Origin: Richelia sinica FACHB-800
GTDB lineage: Bacteria > Cyanobacteriota > Cyanobacteriia > Cyanobacteriales > Nostocaceae
NCBI RefSeq assembly: GCF_014698825.1
Contig: NZ_JACJTT010000005.1
Coordinates: forward strand, 154,751 to 218,750
Length of the DNA: 64,000 nt
Reading direction: 5' to 3'
Shown here: one piece after another, positions 36,262 to 43,138 of the stretch
Numbering within the stretch: position 1 is the first letter of the stretch
Layout of the letters: each line of letters begins with the position of its first letter
Notes under the pieces: generated by a model
What the model was told of the DNA's origin: nothing
Seen by the model: only the letters and a program-made list of their open reading frames with translations
The model's database searches: none
Translations under genes and position numbers: made by a program

Positions 36262-38121
36262 ATGGTTATAGGTGTCAAGCTACGTCAACGTTATCAAGTC
36301 ATCCGCGTTTTGGGTAGCGGTGCGTTTGGTGATACGTACCTAGCACAAGATTTAGATTTACCTAACCATCCTCAGTGTGTGGTGAAACATCTGCAAATTA
36401 AACCACCCAACACCGCAGCAGCTTTACCTATCGCTAGAAGGTTATTTGCACAGGAAGCAGAAGCATTACAGAAATTAGGAATTCATGATCAAATTCCCCA
36501 ACTCTTCGCTTATTTTGAGGAAAATAGTGAGTTTTATTTAGTTCAGGAATTTGTTAAAGGTCAAGATTTAAGTCAAGAAGTTTATCCTCAACATAAGTTA
36601 CCTGAAAATCAGGTGAAAAAGTTACTCAGAGAAATTTTAGAAGTTTTAAATTTTGTCCATCAACAAAATATTATTCACCGCGATCTCAAACCCCAAAATA
36701 TCATGCGACGCAGCGGGGATGGTAAAGTTATGTTGATTGACTTTGGTGCAGTTAAGGAAAGCATGAGGGTAAATGCCCAAGGTCAAACTATTTTAACTGT
36801 TGCTATTGGTACTTCTGGTTATATGCCTAGTGAACAAACCGCAGGAAGTCCAAAATTAGCAAGTGATGTTTATGCAGTGGGGATGTTGGGAATTTATGCG
36901 TTGACGGGAATACAACCCCACCAATTACCTAAAGACCCTACCACTGAAGAAGTAATTTGGCGGAATCGGGCAAATGTCAGTGAGGAGTTTGCTAAGATTT
37001 TAACTAAGATGGTGCGTTATCACTTCAGCGCACGTTATCAAAATGCACAGGAAGCACTCAAAGCTTTAACTCCACCACTTTCACTACCTCCAAAAACAGA
37101 TCGTCGTCATTTTTTACAACTTGCTAGTGTTGCTGTTGGGGGTTTTGGTTTAGCGGTTGTTGGTAATAAGTTATTTTCTGGAAGTGGGGAAAAAACAACT
37201 TCTGTTTCTTCAACATCTTCTCCTTTACCTTTCCCAGAACCAAGCACCCAATTTACTCAAACTCCTGTTTCTACAACATCAAATAATCTCAACCTGAAAA
37301 CTTTTAATTTTGAAGTTGTGAAAACAGACTCACGGGGAAGCATTATTAGTAAAAGCAATTCTTCTGCAAGATACTATGAAGAAGACTTAGGAAATGGTGT
37401 GATTTTGGAAATGGTGGACATTCCGGGGGGAACTTTTATGATGGGTTCACCGGAAACTGAGGAAGGGAGAGTTTATAATGAAAGTCCCCAACATCAAGTG
37501 ACTGTTCCTAGTTTTTTCATGGGGAAATATCAATTAACCCAGGCACAATATCAAGCTGTTATCGGGAGTAACCCTTCTTACTTTAAAGGTGATGATTCGA
37601 CTTCGCTCACCAACCATCGTCCAGTTGAACAAGTCAGTTGGGATGATGCGGTTAAATTCTGTCAACGGTTAAGCCAAAAAACAGGAAAAACCTACAGATT
37701 ACCAAGTGAAGCAGAATGGGAGTATGCTTGTAGGGCAGAAACTACAACACCATTTTATTTTGGTGAAAGTATTACCACAGATTTGGTAAACTATGATGGT
37801 AATTCAACTTACAAGGATGCACCGAAAGGATTGTACAGAAACCAAACCACATTTGTAGGAACTTTCCCCCCTAATGCTTTTGGTTTGTATGATATGCACG
37901 GGAATGTCTGGGAATGGTGTCAGGATACTTGGCATGACAATTATATAAACGCGCCTAGAAATGGTAGTGCTTGGATTAGTCCAAGCGAAACTAGACGGAT
38001 ACTGCGTGGAGGTTCTTGGTACAACAATCCTGAAAATTGCCGTTCGGCCTATCGTTACTATAATGTTGCGGGCTTCAATCACAACCTCCACGGTTTTCGT
38101 GTTGTGTGTGGCGCTGCGTGA
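36262..38121 (+). CDS. Ser/Thr protein kinase fused to a SUMF1/FGE-type domain
   Basis: A 619-residue protein in three parts. Residues ~10-275 form a Hanks-type kinase: glycine loop GSGAFGDTY, catalytic HRDLKPQN with D141, and DFG at 160-162. Residues 280-302 (DRRHFLQLASVAVGG...) are a twin-arginine-like, hydrophobic segment and the only membrane-type stretch. After a Ser/Thr/Pro linker, residues ~390-619 are a formylglycine-generating-enzyme-like domain (MVDIPGGTFMMGS, RLPSEAEWEYACRA, GLYDMHGNVWEWCQD, RILRGGSW), a C-type-lectin fold often used for binding. The last 33 residues look hypervariable (see 38020-38112). Inference: a membrane receptor kinase with an exposed, diversified ligand domain. 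Confidence 0.9.
   Translation: MVIGVKLRQRYQVIRVLGSGAFGDTYLAQDLDLPNHPQCVVKHLQIKPPNTAAALPIARRLFAQEAEALQKLGIHDQIPQLFAYFEENSEFYLVQEFVKGQDLSQEVYPQHKLPENQVKKLLREILEVLNFVHQQNIIHRDLKPQNIMRRSGDGKVMLIDFGAVKESMRVNAQGQTILTVAIGTSGYMPSEQTAGSPKLASDVYAVGMLGIYALTGIQPHQLPKDPTTEEVIWRNRANVSEEFAKILTKMVRYHFSARYQNAQEALKALTPPLSLPPKTDRRHFLQLASVAVGGFGLAVVGNKLFSGSGEKTTSVSSTSSPLPFPEPSTQFTQTPVSTTSNNLNLKTFNFEVVKTDSRGSIISKSNSSARYYEEDLGNGVILEMVDIPGGTFMMGSPETEEGRVYNESPQHQVTVPSFFMGKYQLTQAQYQAVIGSNPSYFKGDDSTSLTNHRPVEQVSWDDAVKFCQRLSQKTGKTYRLPSEAEWEYACRAETTTPFYFGESITTDLVNYDGNSTYKDAPKGLYRNQTTFVGTFPPNAFGLYDMHGNVWEWCQDTWHDNYINAPRNGSAWISPSETRRILRGGSWYNNPENCRSAYRYYNVAGFNHNLHGFRVVCGAA
38020..38112 (+). other. Probable DGR variable region (VR) at the 3' end of the kinase-SUMF1 gene
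   Basis: From codon 587 on, the codons are tac aac aat ... tat cgt tac tat aat gtt ... ttc aat cac aac ctc cac before the fixed end GFRVVC. Every codon at a position where SUMF1 domains usually show Asn or Tyr is NNC or NNT. This is what adenine-specific mutagenesis of AAC/AAT template codons yields in diversity-generating retroelements. The stop TGA follows 9 bp after the GFRVVC segment, the usual VR location. No template repeat or reverse transcriptase is in the window. Confidence 0.6.
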
Positions 38122-38225
38122 ACTAAGTAGCCCTTTATACTTTTACCCTTTTGCTCTCTGCACTTTTTTCTTTTCCCTTTCTTCATCACCTTCGGCGATC
38201 AAATTTTTTGGCTGTTTTTGAATAT

Positions 38226-38267
38226 GTCAGAATCAGAATATCCAGGATTTAAGGATTGACAGGATTG
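38226..38267 (+). repeat. Inverted-repeat partner 1 (AGGATTTAAGGATT family)
   Basis: A 42-bp sequence with the core AGGATTTAAGGATT.ACAGGATTG that recurs inverted at 38821-38862. A shorter relative (TCAGAATCAGGATGTTCAGGATGG) is at 38637-38660. Confidence 0.75.
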
Positions 38268-38820
38268 ATATTTTCGACTTCTTGGGTTTAGGAACTTCCA
38301 AATAAAAAAGTATTCAATTAATTTTTGTTGGTAGGCCTCTTGCCTGGCTTTCAACTTGGATAGGCTAGCAGTCCATCCCACGATATTGGATAATTTATTT
38401 CTTGTAATTCTCTTAGTTATGGGAAAGCAAAAAAACCTTTTGATAAGTCCGGTTTCTGGGATGTACAGACATGGTAGTCACTTGGGGCTGTATGTTTATA
38501 TCATAACATCAGCGGTGGAGATGTCAATAACCTTGAAAATTCGTTGTCTGATTTCGGCTTATTGACATGATTCTCAAGAATTATTGAGAATCAAATGGGG
38601 TTTTTCGCAACAAGGCAGTTAGTTGATCTTTTTTTATCAGAATCAGGATGTTCAGGATGGGTTTTTTTGATTTTTGGGTTTAGTTATTTGAATGAAAGTT
38701 TCATAGACATTATAATTTATGGATTTTGAAACAGTTTAGTAGATTGTGCTATATCTTTGGTGAGGGTAGCGATCGCTAAATCCAAATCATTTCCCAAATC
38801 AAAATTCTTAAAATTACTAA

Positions 38821-38862
38821 CAATCCTGTAAATCCTTAAATCCTAGATATCCTAACTTTGAC
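38821..38862 (-). repeat. Inverted-repeat partner 2 (AGGATTTAAGGATT family)
   Basis: The reverse complement of this 42-bp stretch matches 38226-38267 at most positions, especially over the last 25 bases. The pair encloses about 550 bp without a gene, directly before the stop of the PIN-domain gene. Confidence 0.75.
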
Positions 38863-38886
38863 CAAATATTATGTATTCATTAATTA

Positions 38887-39387
38887 TCAAACAGTATTAT
38901 CTAATGTTTCCCGCCAGTCAGCAACAAATATTCCTGAACTTGTAAACCGTGATATATGTTTTATATTTGTTGTGACCACAATCACTTTATCAAAACTATT
39001 TAATTGCAGAATTGCCTGAGCAGCAAGAATAACATCACCGTCTAAACTTTCATTACTCGCTGTCGGCTGTCCTTGGTTTCTTACCCATGCCCATAATTCT
39101 GCTGCTTTTAACATTGCCTCTGAATCTATGGGAATCAGACAAATTTTTCTGAGTGCGTCCAGACGATCTAAACTCTTTTTCTTTCCTTCTTTCAACAATT
39201 CCCGTCTCAGTTCATAGTCAGCTATTTCTGGTATACGTAGTTCAGTGTTGGTATCTTGCAAAGATTTTAACCATTGCTGTACTTTTGGATCTATTTTTGG
39301 ATGGCTTACTTGACTCAATGGATGAGTATCTAGCAATATAACTCTTCTTTGGTGTGGTCTGATAAACGGTAATGTCATTTCACTCAT
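38887..39387 (-). CDS. PIN-domain nuclease, probable toxin
   Basis: A 166-residue PIN-like protein. The first acidic site is in RRVILLDTHPLSQ, conserved acids follow in EIADYELRRELLK and ESLDGDVILAAQAI, and VVTTNIKHISRF is the usual C-terminal strand. PIN toxins cleave RNA. An upstream gene on the same strand ends 8 bp before its start, the spacing of a toxin-antitoxin operon. The N-terminal 15 residues before the PIN core are longer than in many VapC proteins; the ATG at 39387 is kept because of the close coupling. Confidence 0.8.
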   Translation of the reverse strand: MSEMTLPFIRPHQRRVILLDTHPLSQVSHPKIDPKVQQWLKSLQDTNTELRIPEIADYELRRELLKEGKKKSLDRLDALRKICLIPIDSEAMLKAAELWAWVRNQGQPTASNESLDGDVILAAQAILQLNSFDKVIVVTTNIKHISRFTSSGIFVADWRETLDNTV

Positions 39388-39395
39388 GTTTGCAG

Positions 39396-39767
39396 CTACA
39401 GTGAAACTCTCTTTTGGTTTAAAGCTGCTTCGATGTGAGGATAGGTTTCTTGATCATAATTTGATTCATCAGCCATCCATTCATCTACAAGTTCTATGAT
39501 TTTTTCTAATGAATAATTATTTTCTTGTTTTGGACTACTGACATTTCTTTCAAAGGGCATTCCAATGTTGTTAGATGATACAGGTTGTGCATTACCTAAA
39601 TAGCAGATAGCAGTGGGTATTACACCGATACCAGATTGATTTTGATAGACGGAGGATATTTTATTGTGAATCAAAGCATCAACTTTTGCCCTAACAACTA
39701 GTAGTTCTTCTATAGAGAGAGCTTCTAATTGCTGCATAACAACATCAATCATTAATGTTTTATTCAT
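39396..39767 (-). CDS. Putative antitoxin partner of the PIN protein
   Basis: A 123-residue acidic protein. The N-terminal LMIDVVMQQLEALSIEELLVVRAKVDALI is a helical hairpin like that in small cyanobacterial antitoxin-like proteins. The middle is low in structure, and the C-terminal helix (IIELVDEWMADESNYDQETYPHIEAAL) is acidic, as expected for toxin binding. No classical DNA-binding domain (AbrB, RHH) is obvious. The ATG at 39767 is preferred over a GTG at 39776. The antitoxin role is inferred from position. Confidence 0.6.
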   Translation of the reverse strand: MNKTLMIDVVMQQLEALSIEELLVVRAKVDALIHNKISSVYQNQSGIGVIPTAICYLGNAQPVSSNNIGMPFERNVSSPKQENNYSLEKIIELVDEWMADESNYDQETYPHIEAALNQKRVSL

Positions 39768-39851
39768 ATTTTTCACTCTATGTTAAGTTCTATTTTCATT
39801 TTAATTGATTTTTCATCTATTCTGTTTTCTAAAAATAAAAATTTATTTTCT

Positions 39852-40646
39852 TTATTCCTGATTTACTATAACTATTTCTCTCATTCCCCAAAATATCAAG
39901 TTTCTTTCCAAGATTAACTTTTCCATTATCGCTGGAAAATTATTTTGTAGATAGGTTGTTAATAATTTACTATCTCCTCCAGTAATGGCTATTTTGCTTT
40001 CAGGAAATAACAATAACCAATTATCAATAAAATCTTTGATACCTGCTAATAATGTGTAAATGACTCCACTGTGAATTGCATCTGATGTATTGAGTGCAAA
40101 CCGTGGTGGCAATTCTATGATTTCTCTAGAATTTAATAATGGTAATTGTCCAGTTTTTTGTCCTAAGCTGGCAAATTGTAAACCTAATCCTGGTAAAATT
40201 GCTCCTCCTACTAAATTTTGATTTGCGTCTGCACCTGTAAAGGTGAGTGCTGTACCTGCATCAATTACTAATATAGGAAATCCGTAAGTGATTCCTGCAC
40301 CCCATAAAGCTAAAGCTCTATCTATCCCTAATGTGGGATACATTCCTGCAAGGGGTATTTGTTCTAGGGTGAGTGTTTGAATTTTGGGGTAGGTTTGCCA
40401 AAGTGCTGTTTGAGTGGGAACTACGGAAGCAAGGATGATGGGGATAGGGGAAATGGGAAGGGGAGGGAAGTCAGGGGGGGTATTGGCGATCGCTAATTGT
40501 TGTATCAATGATGGAGATAGATATTCTGTATCCCAATTTGCTTGTAGCATTTCGCCCAAAAATAGCGCAAAATGGAGGCGAGAATTGCCAATCATCAATC
40601 CTAACCAATAATTATCTGGGTTGTGTTGGTGGTTGTTAGGTTTCAC
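39852..40646 (-). CDS. coaX: Type III pantothenate kinase
   Basis: A 264-residue member of the CoaX family (ASKHA fold), which phosphorylates pantothenate in the first step of coenzyme A synthesis. The central [15 protein letters not shown] motif and [23 protein letters not shown] are diagnostic. The N-terminal phosphate-binding motif, usually DxGN with an important Asp, reads [12 protein letters not shown] here, with Met in place of Asp. The start is GTG at 40646 with no clear ribosome-binding site, so the first ~12 residues are uncertain. Confidence 0.9.
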   Translation of the reverse strand: MKPNNHQHNPDNYWLGLMIGNSRLHFALFLGEMLQANWDTEYLSPSLIQQLAIANTPPDFPPLPISPIPIILASVVPTQTALWQTYPKIQTLTLEQIPLAGMYPTLGIDRALALWGAGITYGFPILVIDAGTALTFTGADANQNLVGGAILPGLGLQFASLGQKTGQLPLLNSREIIELPPRFALNTSDAIHSGVIYTLLAGIKDFIDNWLLLFPESKIAITGGDSKLLTTYLQNNFPAIMEKLILERNLIFWGMREIVIVNQE

Positions 40647-40757
40647 ACTTTTAACTTTTTTAAGTCACTCATAGGTTTTTTAATAAAAATTAATATTCAA
40701 CCCATGCCACAATAAAGCAAGAGGAATAAATACTCATATTTGTCAAGGAGGGGAGTT

Positions 40758-42506
40758 ATGGTATTGCTCACCGATAGAAATGATGAACAGGAAAGCCCAG
40801 CACCTGTAAAACGCCTTACCATACAGACTGTAGAGATTGCTGAGGATACAACGGCTATTCGTTCTTTAGACTGGGATCGCGATCGCTTCGATATTGAGTT
40901 TGGTCTGCAAAATGGTACAACTTATAACTCATTTATCATCCGCGGTGAGCATATTGCCCTAGTCGATACCTCCCACGAAAAGTTTCGCAAACTTTATTTT
41001 GATACACTCACGGGGTTAATTAATCCCCAGGAGATAGATTATTTAATTATTAGCCATACAGAGCCAGACCATAGTGGCTTGGTGAAGGATTTGCTGCAAA
41101 TGGCCCCTGACGTTACTGTAGTGGCTTCTAAAGTGGCAATTCAATTTTTAGAAGATTTGGTACATCAACCATTTAAACGCAAAATTGTTAAAAATGGCGA
41201 TCGCTTAGATTTGGGTAATGGCCACGAATTTGAATTTGTCATTGCACCCAATTTACATTGGCCTGACACCATCTTCAGCTTCGACCATAAAACCCAAATC
41301 CTCTATACCTGTGATGCTTTTGGAATGCACTATTGCTCAGAAAGCACCTATGATGAAGATTTGACAGCTATAGAGGCAGATTTTAAATATTACTATGAGT
41401 GCTTGATGGGGCCAAATTCCCGTTCCGTTCTTTCGGCTTTAAAACGGATGGGAGAGTTACCAGGAGTAAAGGTCGTCGCCACAGGTCACGGGCCATTACT
41501 CTATCACAATGTTGAAGAACTGATTGGACTTTACCGGACTTGGAGTCAAAACCAAACCAAAGCAGAGACACCAGTTGGTATTTTCTACGTTGCTGATTAT
41601 GGTTATAGTAATCGCCTAGCTCAAGCCATAGCAAATGGCATTAGCAAAACTGGTGTGGCTGTAGAATTAGTTGATTTAGCAAGCGTCAATGATTTAGTCG
41701 AATTGCGAGAATTGGTGGGCAGATGTTCCGGCTTAGTCGTGGGAATGCCACCAGCTAAAAGTAATCCTACCGTGCAAGGTGCAGTTAGCACAGTTTTAGG
41801 GTCGGCAAAGGAAAAACAAGCCATTGGTATTTTTGAAACCGGTGGTGGTGATGATGAACCAACCTATCCTCTGTTAAACAAATTCCGTGCGTTGGGTTTG
41901 AATGTGGCTTTCCCTGTGTTGGAAATTAGGGACACACCCACAGAAAACACCTACAAAAAATGTGAAGAAGCAGGAACAGACTTAGGACAGTTGGTAACTA
42001 GGGATAAAAGTATTAAAGCGATGAAATCCCTTGGTGCTGACTTAGATAAAGCCTTAGGAAGAATTAGTGGTGGTTTGTATATTATTACCGCAAAAAAAGG
42101 TGATGTATCCAGCGCCATGTTAGCTTCTTGGGTCGGTCAAGCTAGTTTTAAACCCTTGGGATTTTCCATTGCTGTAGCTAAAGACCGGGCAATTGAATCA
42201 TTGATGCAAGTAGGTGATCGCTTCGTTCTCAATGTATTAGAAGAAGGCAATTATCAACCCCTGATGAAACACTTCTTAAAACGATTCACCCCTGGTGCAG
42301 ACCGATTTGAAGGAGTAAGAACACAAGCGGCGGAAAATGGTGCACCCATTTTAACTGATGCACTAGCCTATATGGAATGTGAAGTTGTTAGCCGTATGGA
42401 CTGCGGCGACCACTGGGCAGTATACAGCACAGTTTACGCAGGACGAGTATCGAAACCAGAATCACTCACAGCAGTTCACCACCGCAAGGTTGGGAACCAT
42501 TATTAA
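40758..42506 (+). CDS. flv3: Flavodiiron protein Flv3
   Basis: A 582-residue class C flavodiiron protein. The order is a metallo-beta-lactamase-like diiron domain, a flavodoxin domain (VGIFYVADYGYSNRLAQAI) and a C-terminal flavin-reductase domain (GGLYIITAKKGDVSSAMLASW). All usual iron ligands are seen: H100, E102, D104, H105 (HTEPDH), H167, D186 and H244. With Flv1 it forms a heterodimer that reduces O2 to water at photosystem I and protects against fluctuating light. The ATG at 40758 has AAGGAGG upstream; an earlier TTG is rejected. flv1 is downstream, separated by two small genes. Confidence 0.9.
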   Translation: MVLLTDRNDEQESPAPVKRLTIQTVEIAEDTTAIRSLDWDRDRFDIEFGLQNGTTYNSFIIRGEHIALVDTSHEKFRKLYFDTLTGLINPQEIDYLIISHTEPDHSGLVKDLLQMAPDVTVVASKVAIQFLEDLVHQPFKRKIVKNGDRLDLGNGHEFEFVIAPNLHWPDTIFSFDHKTQILYTCDAFGMHYCSESTYDEDLTAIEADFKYYYECLMGPNSRSVLSALKRMGELPGVKVVATGHGPLLYHNVEELIGLYRTWSQNQTKAETPVGIFYVADYGYSNRLAQAIANGISKTGVAVELVDLASVNDLVELRELVGRCSGLVVGMPPAKSNPTVQGAVSTVLGSAKEKQAIGIFETGGGDDEPTYPLLNKFRALGLNVAFPVLEIRDTPTENTYKKCEEAGTDLGQLVTRDKSIKAMKSLGADLDKALGRISGGLYIITAKKGDVSSAMLASWVGQASFKPLGFSIAVAKDRAIESLMQVGDRFVLNVLEEGNYQPLMKHFLKRFTPGADRFEGVRTQAAENGAPILTDALAYMECEVVSRMDCGDHWAVYSTVYAGRVSKPESLTAVHHRKVGNHY

Positions 42507-42507
42507 G

Positions 42508-42590
42508 GTGACAGGGAACAGGTGAAGCAGCGCGGTCTTGGGGGTCTCCCCCATGAGCGACTGCTGAACCCGAAGGGTGACAGGTGACAG
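42508..42590. repeat. GACAGG / GCGGTCTTGGGGG repeat block after flv3
   Basis: GGTGACAGGG and GGTGACAGGTGACAG units flank a GC-rich inverted repeat whose inner stem is GGGGG (42540-42544) and CCCCC (42548-42552). A relative starting GTGCGGTCTTGGGGGTTT lies at 52518. It may act as a terminator-like structure but has no T-run. Confidence 0.6.
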
Positions 42591-42703
42591 TAAAAAGGCA
42601 AAAATTCAGAATTTTGACTTCTTGCTCTTGAATTATCCTGTCATCTCTTACCTAGCCAAAATTTCCAGGCAAAATAGAACAAGAGTCAACTGAGAGAGTA
42701 TCT

Positions 42704-42931
42704 ATGGAAATTGCACCGCATATCAGCGTAGATAATGCCATCCATCACGGTACACCCATCATCACCGGCACTCGTGTTCCCATTTCTATTATTATTGGTT
42801 CCCTCCCTGGTGGGATGAGTAAAGAAGAAGTGATGCAAGAATACGAACTCAGTAAAACTCAAGTTAAAGCCGCTCTCAGTTATGCAGCCGATTTGGTTAA
42901 ACATACCCAAGTTACCGCACTGGGAGCATAA
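42704..42931 (+). CDS. DUF433 antitoxin-like protein
   Basis: A 75-residue DUF433 protein (HHGTPIITGTRVPISIIIGSL, then GMSKEEVMQEYELSKTQVKAALSYA). DUF433 proteins have a winged-helix-like domain and typically pair with DUF5615 PIN-like toxins in small modules. The sequence looks intact. Directly downstream is a broken DUF5615-like remnant, so this antitoxin appears to have outlived its toxin. The module sits inside the flv3-flv1 locus on the same strand. Confidence 0.88.
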   Translation: MEIAPHISVDNAIHHGTPIITGTRVPISIIIGSLPGGMSKEEVMQEYELSKTQVKAALSYAADLVKHTQVTALGA

Positions 42932-42938
42932 ATCTTGA

Positions 42939-43065
42939 ATGAACTTTCTAGTTGATGAAAACATGCCTCGTTCGCTTGCATCTCCAATCGCTGCATTAGG
43001 TTTTGTTGTGCAAGTCTCTTGAACACCGTCGCGCCCTTTCTCGTCAAATCTTTCGTAGATTTTAA
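42939..43065 (+). pseudogene. Remnant of a DUF5615 PIN-like toxin
   Basis: An ATG at 42939 starts 27 codons (MNFLVDENMPRSLASPIAAL then GFVVQVS) that match the opening of DUF5615 toxins and end at TGA 43020-43022. One base out of frame, 43021-43065 reads EHRRALSRQIFRRF and stop, which looks like the end of the same protein. The middle of about 70 residues is missing, so an internal deletion has joined the two ends. Its start lies 7 bp after the DUF433 stop. Confidence 0.75.
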
Positions 43066-43138
43066 GTTTAAGTAAATAACTCTGTTAACAACTAAATTTC
43101 AAAACCAATACCAGGAATAATTAAAGGAGGTAAAAAAT

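Larger units (their letters stand above)
38122..38886. other. Repeat-rich intergenic region between the kinase and PIN genes
   Basis: No convincing gene. After the kinase stop a pyrimidine-rich stretch (38130-38190) is followed by ATCACCTTCGGCGAT (38186-38200), a near-palindrome. The rest is AT-rich and framed by inverted repeats at 38226-38267 and 38821-38862. A short open frame at 38356-38565 is unsupported. Confidence 0.4.

Noticed and set aside
37961..38221. Overlapping frame running past the kinase stop (86 codons)
   Set aside because: It is the shifted frame of the SUMF1 end plus pyrimidine-rich DNA; possible frameshifted continuation of the kinase gene was considered but nothing supports it.
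38356..38565. 69-codon frame after the kinase gene
   Set aside because: Lies in repeat-rich non-coding DNA with no start signal.
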